The position numbers and the translations under genes were made by a program. The notes beneath the pieces are model-generated. The model did no database searches, was not told the DNA's origin, and saw nothing but the letters and a program-made list of their open reading frames with translations. Below are positions 8,658-18,054 of a stretch of 64,000 nucleotides of DNA, piece after piece. Within the stretch, counting starts at the first letter, position 1; every line of letters starts with the position of its first letter. The DNA comes from Jeotgalibacillus soli (GTDB lineage Bacteria > Bacillota > Bacilli > Bacillales > Jeotgalibacillaceae): assembly GCF_000829435.1 (NCBI RefSeq), contig NZ_JXRP01000018.1:434001-498000 (forward strand), given 5' to 3'.

Positions 8658-10016
8658 ATGGAACTAAGCAGAGCTTTAGCAAAATACAGTTTGGATTTAT
8701 CGTTCGAAAAAATTCCGGATGACGTTAAAATGTTTACCAAGCTTTGTATATTAGATTATTTTGGGTCTGCATTCGCTGGCTCCAATAAGCCTCCTGTTCA
8801 AATGATAAGCGAGCTGATTAATGAAATGGGGGGAGAGAAGCAAGCAACTCTCTTAACTGGAGGCAGATCATCTGTCCTAAATGCTGCACTGGTCAATGGA
8901 GCTGCAAGTCATATCGTAGAGCTGGATGATATACATAAAGCGTCTATTATCCATGCGGCTACAGTAGTGATTCCAGCAGCGCTTGCAGTTGCAGAATGGA
9001 AAAAATTAAGCGGAGAAGATTTGATTACAGCGGTTGTGATTGGCTATGAAGTTTGTTACAGAATTGGAGAGGCTGTATCTCCTTCTCATTATTACTATTG
9101 GCACAATACAGCAACTTGTGGAACCTTTGGTGCCGCCGCCGCTGCTGCAAAACTGCTGGACTTAAACGAAGAGGAATTCATATATGCACTAGGCAACGCA
9201 GGAACACAGGCTGCAGGTCTATGGGAATTTATTGAAGATGGTGCAATGACCAAACAGCTCCATCCTGGTAAAGCGGCAATGAATGGAGTAATGGCAGTGT
9301 TATTAGCGAAAAAAGGTTTTACAGGTGCAAGTAAAATTTTAGAGGGAAATCGAGGGTTTTTTAAGGCGATGAGCGAAGAGTATAATGAGGGGAAAATCAC
9401 GGAAGCCTTAGGAGAAAAATATAAAATTGTAGAAAATTCTTTTAAGATTCATGCTTCATGCCGTCATACACACCATGCGGTGGATTTATTAATTGAAATG
9501 CTACATGAAAGGGAAACCGACCCTTCCGAAATTGAATCTGTAATTGTTCGTACTTATCAGGCTGCCATCGATATCACTGATAACAATGATCCGCAAACTC
9601 AATATGCAAGTAAATTCAGCTTACAGTTTTGCTCAGCATTGGCATTAATTAAAGGAAGTGCAAATCTAGATGATTTCAATGATTCTTCTTTATGGAATAA
9701 TGAGACTCGTCAATTAATGAAGAAAGTAAGTGTTGTTTTAGATCCTGAAATTAATGCTGCTTACCCTGAAAAATGGGGTGCTGGGATCGAGGTTCATTAT
9801 ACCAATGGAGATATTGTGGAATTGAAAACAGATTTTCCTAAAGGTGATCCGGAGAATCCAGTTTCGGCAAAAGATCTGCTTGAAAAATATCGAAATCTAG
9901 CTAGAGACCTGCCTGAAGAGAAGAGAGAGCGAATTGCAGCGGATATTTTAGCGCTGGAATCAATAGGGGACATGACAGATCTTTTAAAGGATTTTTCAAG
10001 TAGTCTTCTAAGCTAA
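8658..10016 (+). CDS. MmgE/PrpD family protein (first copy)
   Basis: About 452 residues. Family hallmarks are SHIVELDDIHKASIIHAATVV and the later KLHASCRHTHHAVD-like block, here IHASCRHTHHAVD. The family includes 2-methylcitrate dehydratase, cis-aconitate decarboxylase and iminodisuccinate epimerase, all acting on small polycarboxylates. AAGGGG leaves 8 bases to the ATG at 8658 but only 2 to the ATG at 8652, so 8658 is preferred. It heads a run with a thioesterase and the fumarase-type subunits. The exact reaction cannot be assigned. Confidence 0.88.
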   Translation: MELSRALAKYSLDLSFEKIPDDVKMFTKLCILDYFGSAFAGSNKPPVQMISELINEMGGEKQATLLTGGRSSVLNAALVNGAASHIVELDDIHKASIIHAATVVIPAALAVAEWKKLSGEDLITAVVIGYEVCYRIGEAVSPSHYYYWHNTATCGTFGAAAAAAKLLDLNEEEFIYALGNAGTQAAGLWEFIEDGAMTKQLHPGKAAMNGVMAVLLAKKGFTGASKILEGNRGFFKAMSEEYNEGKITEALGEKYKIVENSFKIHASCRHTHHAVDLLIEMLHERETDPSEIESVIVRTYQAAIDITDNNDPQTQYASKFSLQFCSALALIKGSANLDDFNDSSLWNNETRQLMKKVSVVLDPEINAAYPEKWGAGIEVHYTNGDIVELKTDFPKGDPENPVSAKDLLEKYRNLARDLPEEKRERIAADILALESIGDMTDLLKDFSSSLLS

Positions 10017-10029
10017 GAGGAGAGATGAA

Positions 10030-10536
10030 ATGAATAATATACGTTCTGAAAGGCTGGTAATGATTAAATCTAAACTGGAAATTTTATCCAATCGCGAGCT
10101 GGATCATATAAGTTATATTCTTTCTCATTTTCAGGAGTCCTCTCTAAAACCGTCCGAAGAAACACCTATGCATTTATTCGGACGGTTTTTAGGAATAAAA
10201 CAACTGGATGATGGTACTACAGAAATGAAGCTTGGACTGCAAAATGAAAACACATATGGCGTTGCTCAAGGAGGTTCCATTTACACACTTGCAGACATTG
10301 CGATCGGCTTTACAATATTAAAAAAGCTTTCAGAGGATCAGAAGGTTTTTACATTAGAAATGAAGGTTAATTTTATCGAAAAGGGTCAAGGCTCCCGACT
10401 GATCGCAACGCCTTCCATCCTGCGCTGGGGAAAAAATACTGTAGTATCGGAATGTATTATAGTGGGTGAGAATGGCAACTTGGTCGCAAAAGCACTTGGT
10501 ACATTTTATATTGTGAACGCAGCAGAACGTACCTAG
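10030..10536 (+). CDS. PaaI-family hotdog thioesterase
   Basis: 168 residues. YGVAQGGSIYTLADIAIGFT is the helix-one motif of PaaI-type hotdog thioesterases, followed by the expected strands (KVNFIEKGQGSRLIATP). It carries an unusual N-terminal extension of about 45 polar residues. These enzymes release free acids from CoA esters, often rescuing CoA trapped in dead-end intermediates, which fits a CoA-dependent pathway. GAGGAGAG precedes the ATG. It lies 13 bases after the MmgE/PrpD gene. Confidence 0.85.
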   Translation: MNNIRSERLVMIKSKLEILSNRELDHISYILSHFQESSLKPSEETPMHLFGRFLGIKQLDDGTTEMKLGLQNENTYGVAQGGSIYTLADIAIGFTILKKLSEDQKVFTLEMKVNFIEKGQGSRLIATPSILRWGKNTVVSECIIVGENGNLVAKALGTFYIVNAAERT

Positions 10537-10546
10537 GAGGGGAAAA

Positions 10547-11392
10547 ATGAAAATAATTGAATATCAGACGATCGTCGAAGAAGTAAAGGAAATGTGTAAA
10601 AAAGCAAATTACAATTTAGGCGAGGATGTTTACACTGCCTTTTCACAGGCATTAAAGACAGAAAAATCTGAAACCGGTAGAGAAGTGCTTTCCCAATTGA
10701 TTGAGAACGCAGATATTGCAAAAGCAGAACAGGTTCCGATGTGCCAGGATACTGGAACTGCCGTTTTTATTGTGGAATTAGGTCAAAACTGTCAAATTAC
10801 TGGTGGCAGCTTGGTAGAGGCGATAAATGAAGGTGTTGCAAAGGGCTACGGAGAGGGCTACTTGAGAAATTCAATAATCCATCATCCACTAGATCGCAAG
10901 AATACAGGAAATAACACTCCGGCGATTGTACACATTGAGCTTGTTGAAGAAGAGCATATCGTCATTCATATGACTGCAAAAGGAGGCGGAGCAGAGAATA
11001 TGAGTGACTTGAAAATGCTAAAGCCTTCAGATGGAGTAGATGGGATTAAGGAGTATGTCCTAGATATCGTTAAAAAAGCCGGTCCAAATGCTTGCCCCCC
11101 TTTGGTTGTAGGAATTGGCATTGGCGGGAATTTTGAGAGGTGTGCCTACTTAGCGAAAAAATCATTGTTTCGTCCAATAGGCATTCGCAACCATGACCAA
11201 ACAATTGCCGCCATGGAAGAGGAACTGATGATGGAAATAAATCGGCTTGGAATTGGGCCTCAAGGTTTGGGAGGAAGCACCACCGCTCTGGATGTGAAAA
11301 TCGAAGCGGAGGCCTGCCACATTGCAGCACTGCCAGTAGCAGTGAATCTTAATTGCCACGCGAGCAGACATCAAACATCTATTTTGATGTAG
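10547..11392 (+). CDS. Fumarate hydratase / tartrate dehydratase alpha subunit (class I)
   Basis: 281 residues matching the N-terminal domain of class I fumarases, which carry an oxygen-sensitive 4Fe-4S cluster. Candidate ligands are Cys66 (VPMCQDTGTAVF), Cys183 (GPNACPPLVVG) and Cys199 (NFERCAYLAKKSL). GGAGGGG precedes the ATG. Paired with the beta subunit 12 bases downstream, as in two-subunit fumarase, L-tartrate dehydratase and mesaconase-type enzymes. In this setting mesaconate, citramalate or tartrate are as plausible as fumarate. Confidence 0.9.
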   Translation: MKIIEYQTIVEEVKEMCKKANYNLGEDVYTAFSQALKTEKSETGREVLSQLIENADIAKAEQVPMCQDTGTAVFIVELGQNCQITGGSLVEAINEGVAKGYGEGYLRNSIIHHPLDRKNTGNNTPAIVHIELVEEEHIVIHMTAKGGGAENMSDLKMLKPSDGVDGIKEYVLDIVKKAGPNACPPLVVGIGIGGNFERCAYLAKKSLFRPIGIRNHDQTIAAMEEELMMEINRLGIGPQGLGGSTTALDVKIEAEACHIAALPVAVNLNCHASRHQTSILM

Positions 11393-11404
11393 GGAGGGAA
11401 AATT

Positions 11405-11962
11405 TTGCAGAAAAAGATTGACCTGCCTTTAAATCATTCAGACATCGTTTCGTTAAAAGCGGGAGATCGTGTTTTATTATCAGGGGTTGTTTATACAGCA
11501 AGGGACGCCGCCCACAAACGAATGTACGAACAGGAAGAAATGGGAATGCCTTTACCAATCGATTTAACAAACCAGGTTCTCTATTATGTCGGACCAACGC
11601 CGGAAAAACCCGGAGAAGTAATAGGTTCAGCAGGTCCTACAACGAGCAGCCGAATGGATGCCTATACCCCGAAGCTTATTGCAAAAGGGCTTAAAGGGAT
11701 GATCGGAAAAGGCTATCGCAGTGACGAAGTAAAACAAGCAATCATGAATCACAAGGCCGTTTATTTTGGTGCAGTTGGAGGGGCAGCCGCTTTAATTTCC
11801 CGTTCTATCAAATCTTCTGAAGTAATCGCCTATCCCGATTTAGGTACGGAAGCTATTAGGAAATTAGTGATCGAAAATTTCCCTGTTTTCGTTATAAATG
11901 ATGTTTATGGAGGGGATATTTACATCGATGGGACGACTAAGTATAAGAGAGAAAACGAATAG
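11405..11962 (+). CDS. Fumarate hydratase / tartrate dehydratase beta subunit (class I)
   Basis: 185 residues matching the C-terminal swivelling domain of class I fumarases (LLSGVVYTARDAAHKRM, GPTTSSRMDAY, KAVYFGAVGGAAAL). The start is TTG at 11405, 6 bases after AGGGAGGG; no nearby ATG fits the conserved N-terminus. It completes the alpha-beta enzyme with the preceding gene, hydrating or dehydrating a C4-C5 dicarboxylate. Confidence 0.9.
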   Translation: MQKKIDLPLNHSDIVSLKAGDRVLLSGVVYTARDAAHKRMYEQEEMGMPLPIDLTNQVLYYVGPTPEKPGEVIGSAGPTTSSRMDAYTPKLIAKGLKGMIGKGYRSDEVKQAIMNHKAVYFGAVGGAAALISRSIKSSEVIAYPDLGTEAIRKLVIENFPVFVINDVYGGDIYIDGTTKYKRENE

Positions 11963-12019
11963 TATGCAATACTGTTAATCTTATATTGATCTCATTGTCT
12001 TTTGAAGGAAGGTATTGGA

Positions 12020-13240
12020 GTGGACAAAAAGAGGGTTCCATATAAAAGCAACGAGATAAACTTTTGGAGAGTGGTCGTGTCTCTATCAAGTGCTTCACTT
12101 GTCCTATTTGCAAATCTATACCTTGTGCAGCCGCTATTGCCTGTTTTCTCAAGGGAATTTCAAATAACACCAGTTTATTCAAGTTTGTCCCTAACACTTA
12201 CCACACTTTCACTCGTTATGGGGTTGTTAGTGTTCGGCTTTTTTTCTGATCGTATCGGTCGTGCTGGCATAATGCGATGGAGCTTATTGCTTTCAGTATT
12301 GCCTCTTTTTCTGATTCCTGTCATCCATTCATTTGAATGGCTATTGTTATGGAGGTTTTTCATAGGTTTTATGCTTGCTGGGCTACCCGCAGTAGCGATT
12401 GCTTATATAAACGAAGAAATTGATGCTAAATATCGCGCGTCAGTTGTCTCGCTTTTTATTTCAAGTAATGCATTAGGAGGAATGGCAGGACGTTACCTTG
12501 GCGGATATTTCACGGAACATTTTAGCTGGCAATCAGGTTTTTATGCACTTGCGAGTATCAGCCTATTAATCAGCTTGGTATTTTTCAAGCTAATGCCTCA
12601 ATCTAGATTTTTCGTTGTAAGTCACCATTCTTTCAAGCAGGATTTATTTGGTATGACGGTCCACTTGAAAAATCCGATGCTGGTATTTGTGTTTCTTTTT
12701 GGAATGATGATTCAGGTTAGTTTTTCGGGTATCTGGACGTATATTCCTTTTTATTTGGAAAATAACCCGTTTAATTTGTCTATTCATTTTATCTCTTTAT
12801 TATATTTCACCTACTTATTTGGTGTGGTTGGGTCTTTGGGATCGGCACGATTTTCCGCTCAATTCGGATTAACCAAAGTTATTTTTATTGGGCTGATTGT
12901 GATGTTAACAGGGGGCTTACTAACGCTGCTAACTTCAACTCCGCTCCTCATAACAGGATTGTCGTTAATCTGTTTTGGGTTTTTCATTTCCCATTCTATG
13001 GCTTCTAGCTGGGTAGGGTTAAAAGCACAGCACCATCGAAGCGGAGCCACGAGTTTATATTTAGTCAGTTATTATATCGGAGCTGCAATTGGTGGAACAG
13101 CAATTGGCGCTGTCTGGTCCATCTTCGGCTGGCCTGGTGTCATTACGATATGCACGATACTGCCTTCAATAGCAGGTCTATTGTTTTTAAGAATGATCTT
13201 AAAAAATGGCCAAAAGCAGCAAGTACCATTAAGGAATTAA
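12020..13240 (+). CDS. MFS transporter
   Basis: About 406 residues and twelve predicted membrane helices. The loop FGFFSDRIGRAGIMRW carries the major facilitator signature between helices 2 and 3. Best fit is the drug:H+ antiporter-like YnfM-type branch. The start chosen is GTG at 12020, 7 bases after AAGGAAGG; an in-frame TTG at 12002 lacks a site. It sits inside the catabolic operon and may export or import a pathway acid; the substrate is unknown. Confidence 0.85.
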   Translation: MDKKRVPYKSNEINFWRVVVSLSSASLVLFANLYLVQPLLPVFSREFQITPVYSSLSLTLTTLSLVMGLLVFGFFSDRIGRAGIMRWSLLLSVLPLFLIPVIHSFEWLLLWRFFIGFMLAGLPAVAIAYINEEIDAKYRASVVSLFISSNALGGMAGRYLGGYFTEHFSWQSGFYALASISLLISLVFFKLMPQSRFFVVSHHSFKQDLFGMTVHLKNPMLVFVFLFGMMIQVSFSGIWTYIPFYLENNPFNLSIHFISLLYFTYLFGVVGSLGSARFSAQFGLTKVIFIGLIVMLTGGLLTLLTSTPLLITGLSLICFGFFISHSMASSWVGLKAQHHRSGATSLYLVSYYIGAAIGGTAIGAVWSIFGWPGVITICTILPSIAGLLFLRMILKNGQKQQVPLRN

Positions 13241-13257
13241 GTAAGGGAGGTAGGGAA

Positions 13258-14148
13258 ATGCGGAGAATCGGAATAATTGGTTTAGGCAATATGGGAGGAA
13301 GAATTGCAAAAAGATTTTTAGAGCAAGGAGTAGAAGTTGGGGTATATGATCTAAGTATTGATGCTCTTGAAAAACTCAAAGCATTAGGAGCAGAAGCAAC
13401 CTCTAGCCCCGCTGAATTAGCGGAGAGATATCAATATATTATTACAATTTTGCCGAACGTTTACATCGTCAAAGAAACGATCCTGGGTGATGCCGGATTA
13501 ATGAAAGGCTTTCGGGCGGATAGTCTATTAATTGAAATGACCTCTTCTGTGCCTTCAGTTACAAAGGAATTGAGTGAGATCATGAAGAATAGGGGCTTTC
13601 GAATGATTGATGCTCCTGTCAGCGGTGGGGTAAAAAAGGCGGAAAATGGCTCTCTATCTATCATGGTAGGAGGAGAAGCTGATGACTTTGAAGAAGTAAA
13701 ACCGCTTCTAGATTGTATTGGACAAAACGTTTTTCATGTCGGTCAAGCAGGCGCTGGTCATACAATAAAGGCTTTAAACAATATGATCTCAGCGACGACT
13801 TTAGCTGCAACAGGAGAAGCAATGGCTCTCGGTGTAAAACTTGGACTGGATCCAAATAAAATGCTGGACGTAATAAATTCAAGCACAGGAAAAAGCTTTT
13901 CAAGTGATTATAAATTTCCAGACCAAATCTTAACAAGGAAATTTGAGGTTGGATTTACACTTGATCTGATGGTAAAGGATTTAAAGATCGCGATGAGTAT
14001 GGCAGAAGAGGAACGAGTCCCCATGTTTATATCAAGCTCTGCTTTTCAGTTATGGAAGCATGCTTCGACGCAGGGTGGCGGAAATCAAGATCATACCGCT
14101 ATAGTAAAATACATTGAAGAAATGGTAGGGGTGGAAATAAAAGGGTAA
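13258..14148 (+). CDS. NAD(P)-dependent beta-hydroxyacid dehydrogenase (3-hydroxyisobutyrate dehydrogenase family)
   Basis: 296 residues. IGLGNMGG (residues 8-15) is the dinucleotide-binding loop, DAPVSGGVKKAENGSLSIMVGG the substrate-binding segment, and Lys171 in GHTIKALNN the catalytic lysine of the family. It should oxidise a 3-hydroxy acid or reduce the semialdehyde (3-hydroxyisobutyrate, tartronate semialdehyde, or related). GGGAGG precedes the ATG at 13258, 17 bases after the MFS gene. Likely part of the same transcript. Confidence 0.9.
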   Translation: MRRIGIIGLGNMGGRIAKRFLEQGVEVGVYDLSIDALEKLKALGAEATSSPAELAERYQYIITILPNVYIVKETILGDAGLMKGFRADSLLIEMTSSVPSVTKELSEIMKNRGFRMIDAPVSGGVKKAENGSLSIMVGGEADDFEEVKPLLDCIGQNVFHVGQAGAGHTIKALNNMISATTLAATGEAMALGVKLGLDPNKMLDVINSSTGKSFSSDYKFPDQILTRKFEVGFTLDLMVKDLKIAMSMAEEERVPMFISSSAFQLWKHASTQGGGNQDHTAIVKYIEEMVGVEIKG

Positions 14149-14239
14149 TCAAATCTGGATCATACAAGAATGAATTATTAGTTGTATAACAATTATTATA
14201 TTTTATACTAGATATAAAAGAGTTAATACGAGGTGTAAA

Positions 14240-14923
14240 ATGGAAAATTTCAGGTTATCAGATCAAGATAGAGCAACGTTGCAGTTTAAAGTTACAACGA
14301 AACTGCGGGAACTTATTTTAAAAGGCGAATTTAAAATGGGAGAAAGGCTCACACAAGAAGAATGGGCCAAAAATTTAGGCGTAAGCAGGATGCCTATTCG
14401 GGAGGCATTGCGACAGCTAGAAGTAGAAGGTCTTGTCCGCATAGAGCCTAGAAGAGGAGCGATTGTAACGCCAATATCTGCAGAAGATGTTGAAGAAATT
14501 TATCAATTGAGAGCGCTGTTAGAAGGGCAGGCTGTCTTGAAATCATTACCTTTCTTGGATGATGAAGATATTAATGAGCTGGAAAGACTATATGAGAAAA
14601 TGATTGCGCTAAAAGAGGATGAAAAAGATATGGAAGAGTATATGGAATTGAACGCGCAATTCCATCACATTTTAAGAGAAGGTTGTCCTTGGAGAAGAAT
14701 TAAAGGTTTTATTGACACACTCTGGAAAGGGATTCCTTCCTATACTCCTAGCGTGCTATCACATCATTTAAAAGAAGCACATGAGGAACACCGACTGATG
14801 GTTGAATACGCAAAACAAAAAAACGGAGAAAAGCTAAAAGAAGTTACTGAAAATCATATATTAAGAACGAGAGATAATTTACTGAAAATGATTGAGAAAA
14901 GTGAAAAAATAGATGTTGAATAA
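14240..14923 (+). CDS. GntR family transcriptional regulator (FCD domain)
   Basis: 227 residues: N-terminal winged helix (EWAKNLGVSRMPIREALRQLEVEGLV) and a helical FCD ligand domain (RALLEGQAVL, then the FHHILREG metal-ligand region). FadR-type members usually bind an organic acid and repress nearby catabolic genes. GAGGTG precedes the ATG. It is the last gene of the first block and the only local regulator, so it is the best candidate to bind the ATTGGATnC half-sites upstream of the TRAP, CoA-transferase and lyase genes. Its own leader contains GTTGTATAACAAT. Confidence 0.9.
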   Translation: MENFRLSDQDRATLQFKVTTKLRELILKGEFKMGERLTQEEWAKNLGVSRMPIREALRQLEVEGLVRIEPRRGAIVTPISAEDVEEIYQLRALLEGQAVLKSLPFLDDEDINELERLYEKMIALKEDEKDMEEYMELNAQFHHILREGCPWRRIKGFIDTLWKGIPSYTPSVLSHHLKEAHEEHRLMVEYAKQKNGEKLKEVTENHILRTRDNLLKMIEKSEKIDVE

Positions 14924-15011
14924 GGTTTCTACACGCTGAATTTCAATTAAAAAACGAAAGAAAGTAGTTACTGGAAAAATTTGCTCCTTCCTACCTAAGA
15001 AGGATTGATGC

Positions 15012-15068
15012 AATAATAACCTTTTCAAAAAGGTAATGAAGACCTCGGACTTGTCCGGGGTTATTATT
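15012..15068 (+). terminator. Nested hairpin terminator after gntR
   Basis: AATAATAACC (15012-15021) pairs perfectly with GGTTATTATT (15059-15068). Inside it CTCGGAC pairs with GTCCGGG, with a TTATTATTATTT tail. The rest of the gap between gntR and the second MmgE/PrpD gene shows no coding capacity. Confidence 0.65.
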
Positions 15069-15226
15069 ATTTGATTGAAGGCCTCTAATCTTGTTCTATT
15101 TATCTAGCTCAATGGATTGTACTAGGGCACTCTTTGCTGCTGTGTCCTTTGACATCAGTTATACGTTCATATTTAGAGACGATGATTTCACGGAAAAGAT
15201 GATTCGAAAATAATAGAAATGGGCTG

Positions 15227-16564
15227 ATGATAATCATGGTGACAAAATTACTTGTACAAAATATAGTAAGAACAAAAACAAGCGATATCCCTGAAAATGT
15301 AAAACTTCATGGAAAGAGAAGCCTTTTAAATTGGATGGGGGCAGCGATAGGAGCTTCAACCCACCCATCAGTTGATATGGTGCTAGCTTTGAAAGAGGAT
15401 ATCAATTCAGCAGATCAAGTTTCAATTTTTGGCCGTACCGAAAAGGTCGATCTGTTATTAGGCAGTTTAATTAATGGCATGTCTTCACATATTTTCGATT
15501 ATGATGACACCCACCTTGACACAATCCATCATCCAAGCGGTCCGGTAGCACCTGTTGTATTAGCTTTGGCTGAAAAAATGAATTTTCCAGGTGAAAAAGC
15601 ATTGCATGCATTTATTTTAGGATGTGAAGCAGAATTGCGTATTGCCAACGCAGTATATCCAAGCCATTATCAACTGGGATACCATATTACGAGCTCTACT
15701 GGGGTATTTGGCGCCGCGGTTGCTGCAGGTTTATTACTTGATTTGACTGAAGAGCAAATGGCATGGGCACTGGGGATTGCAGGAACTCAATCTTTCGGAT
15801 TGAGAGAAATGTTCGGTACTATGACTAAACCATTTCATCCAGGCAAAGCCGCCCAAAATGGTTTGATGGCTGCACTATTGGCAAAGAAAAACTTCACAAG
15901 TTCAACTGAAGTGTTAGAAGCAAAGAGAGGATTTGTGAATGTTCTAGCTCCTGAACATGATCTATCAAAAGTAAACGTGCAATGGGGAGAGAAATGGGAG
16001 TTGTTGAAAAATGCTTTTAAGCCTTATGCCTGCGGTATTGTTCTTCATCCTTCTATAGATGCGTGTATTGCACTTGGTCAGCAAGTAAAAGCAGACGAAG
16101 TGGAACGAATTGAACTTGCAGTTAACCCTTACGTATTGGAGTTAACAGGAAAAACGACTCCTCCGACGGGGCTAGCTGGAAAGTTTAGTATTTATCACAC
16201 TGCTGCTATTGCTTTTTTAGAAGGGGATGCAGGTGAAAGTCAATATGCAGATTCGAAGGTGAATGATCCGAAAGTAATTGAATTCAGAGCTAAGATTTCA
16301 ACAAAAGTAGATAAAAATATTAAAGAAGAAGATGTAATGGCCACTGCCTACTTAAAAGATGGAAATAAGATTGAATATGCAGTAAAAAATGCTACTGGAA
16401 GTATTAAAAATCCTATGTCAGATCAAGATTTAGCAAGAAAATTTACAAAGCTGACTCATTCTATTATCGGTGGTCAACATGCGAATCAGCTTATTGATAT
16501 CATGTATAAAATCGATCAACTGGATAATTTGAAAGCATTGATAAAATTAACGAAATCTCAGTAA
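15227..16564 (+). CDS. MmgE/PrpD family protein (second copy)
   Basis: 445 residues, same family as the gene at 8658 but clearly divergent. Hallmarks are SHIFDYDDTHLDTIHHPSGPV, TKPFHPGKAAQNG and KPYACGIVLHPSID. The first histidine-rich loop is fuller than in the first copy, suggesting a different substrate or reaction within the family (2-methylcitrate dehydratase, cis-aconitate decarboxylase, iminodisuccinate epimerase). No strong ribosome binding site is visible; ATG at 15227, ATG at 15236 or GTG at 15239 could start it. It is monocistronic, between two terminators. Confidence 0.86.
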   Translation: MIIMVTKLLVQNIVRTKTSDIPENVKLHGKRSLLNWMGAAIGASTHPSVDMVLALKEDINSADQVSIFGRTEKVDLLLGSLINGMSSHIFDYDDTHLDTIHHPSGPVAPVVLALAEKMNFPGEKALHAFILGCEAELRIANAVYPSHYQLGYHITSSTGVFGAAVAAGLLLDLTEEQMAWALGIAGTQSFGLREMFGTMTKPFHPGKAAQNGLMAALLAKKNFTSSTEVLEAKRGFVNVLAPEHDLSKVNVQWGEKWELLKNAFKPYACGIVLHPSIDACIALGQQVKADEVERIELAVNPYVLELTGKTTPPTGLAGKFSIYHTAAIAFLEGDAGESQYADSKVNDPKVIEFRAKISTKVDKNIKEEDVMATAYLKDGNKIEYAVKNATGSIKNPMSDQDLARKFTKLTHSIIGGQHANQLIDIMYKIDQLDNLKALIKLTKSQ

Positions 16565-16580
16565 TCAGAACCAAACGACT

Positions 16581-16619
16581 GAATAGAGGGAACAACTGTT
16601 AAATAGTTGTTCTCTATTC
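16581..16619 (+). terminator. Rho-independent terminator
   Basis: GAATAGAGGGAACAACT pairs with AGTTGTTCTCTATTC around a short AT loop, followed by TTTTATTTT. It closes the second MmgE/PrpD transcript. Confidence 0.85.
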
Positions 16620-16860
16620 TTTTATTTTCACTAAATTTGATTTAAAAATAAATAATTTCATGTTTTCAGATGGTTAAATTTCGGATTTAAAAACATCTGC
16701 AAAAACTTTCTATTATAGAAAGTGGAAATGAATATTAAAGCAGAGTGAATGATTTTGGGGAAAAATGAACAAATCATTTATATTCAATGATTCCTCATGC
16801 TAATCTTCATCCTTCCTTCATAAGCTATGAAACGGCAGTGAATAAAGAGGAGGTGAGCTG

Positions 16861-17784
16861 ATGGCGATCAAACCGCCAGCTCTGCAGCGGGGAGATACTG
16901 TTGGCATAGTATCGCTTGGGAGTCCCCTTGATTCGCAGGTGATCAATGAGCGAATCGATTTTTTAAAGCAAAGAGGCCTTCAGGTCGTACTGGGGAAGTA
17001 TGTATTTGAACAAAATGGATTTTTAACCGGAACGGCTGAACAACGTGCGGAAGACTTGATGAGTATGTTTTCTAATACTCAAGTGAAGATGATCCTGCCT
17101 GTACGAGGCGGTGTGGGTGTAGCAGGTATTTTACCTTACCTGGATTTTCAATTTATTAAAAATAACCCAAAAATTGTTAGTGGATATAGTGACATTACTG
17201 TATTATTAAACACTTTATATCAATTTTCTGACATAATTGCGTTACACAGCTTGCTTTTGATTGATTTTAAACCAAGTACTCCTTCCTATAATTTCGAGCA
17301 ATTTTTTACCATAACCTCTTCTATTGCAGTTCCTCGACCCCTTCAAAATCCTCCAAGTATGTCACTGGTCAGCAGAGTGCGAGGAGACGTCTCAGGGCCA
17401 ATTGTCGGTGGGAATTTGACGTCTATTGTCGGCACACTTGGTACACCGTACGAAATAGATACAGCGGGTAAAGTCATCTTCTTAGAGGAAACACACGAGC
17501 CAATCAATACTGTATACCGTTACATCGAGCATTTAAAGCTTGCGGGGAAATTTGATGATTGCGTAGGAATTATAATGGGGAAATGTACGAATTGTGCTCC
17601 TGCTTATGGTAAATCCTACACAGATTTAATTAACGAATACATTGTGACGCTTGATAAGCCGCTTATGACGAATCTTGCTTCAGGACACGGATACTATAAA
17701 GCTGCCATTCTGATTGGTTCGAATATGAATCTCAACACCATGAATAACACACTTACACTTTTGGAACCGGCTGTAAGCCGATAA
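16861..17784 (+). CDS. LD-carboxypeptidase family protein (peptidase S66)
   Basis: 307 residues. The S66 catalytic set is visible: Ser110 in SGYSDITVL, Glu210 in FLEETHEP, His276 in NLASGHG. The family includes murein tetrapeptide LD-carboxypeptidase and MccF, which cleaves microcin C-type peptide nucleotides. There is no signal peptide, so it acts in the cytoplasm, on recycled cell-wall peptides or a detoxification target. GAGGTG precedes the ATG. Such genes often accompany peptide uptake genes, but none is present here. Confidence 0.88.
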   Translation: MAIKPPALQRGDTVGIVSLGSPLDSQVINERIDFLKQRGLQVVLGKYVFEQNGFLTGTAEQRAEDLMSMFSNTQVKMILPVRGGVGVAGILPYLDFQFIKNNPKIVSGYSDITVLLNTLYQFSDIIALHSLLLIDFKPSTPSYNFEQFFTITSSIAVPRPLQNPPSMSLVSRVRGDVSGPIVGGNLTSIVGTLGTPYEIDTAGKVIFLEETHEPINTVYRYIEHLKLAGKFDDCVGIIMGKCTNCAPAYGKSYTDLINEYIVTLDKPLMTNLASGHGYYKAAILIGSNMNLNTMNNTLTLLEPAVSR

Positions 17785-18054
17785 GTACTTAAGGTAGTGA
17801 AGAGGGCGGGGGAGGGTGGAGAATTGCCACCTCCTGCTCTATTCAAATAGTACTAGGCTCGTTACATAAAGTATCTTTTCAACAGATGTATTCATTTTCT
17901 CTTCCTTTGAACGTTTTGCAGGAAATGAATAATAAGAAATAAATCAAGTATCGCTGAAAAAATAGAGATCGTTAATGGGAGCTATAATGTATATGCATAT
18001 TAAATAGCTATTTATCTTATTACAATCGATAGAATGAAAGAAAAAACAGTGGTA

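Noticed and set aside
11070-11374. Minus-strand frames over the fumarase alpha gene
   Set aside because: Shadows of a well-supported plus-strand gene with conserved cluster cysteines.
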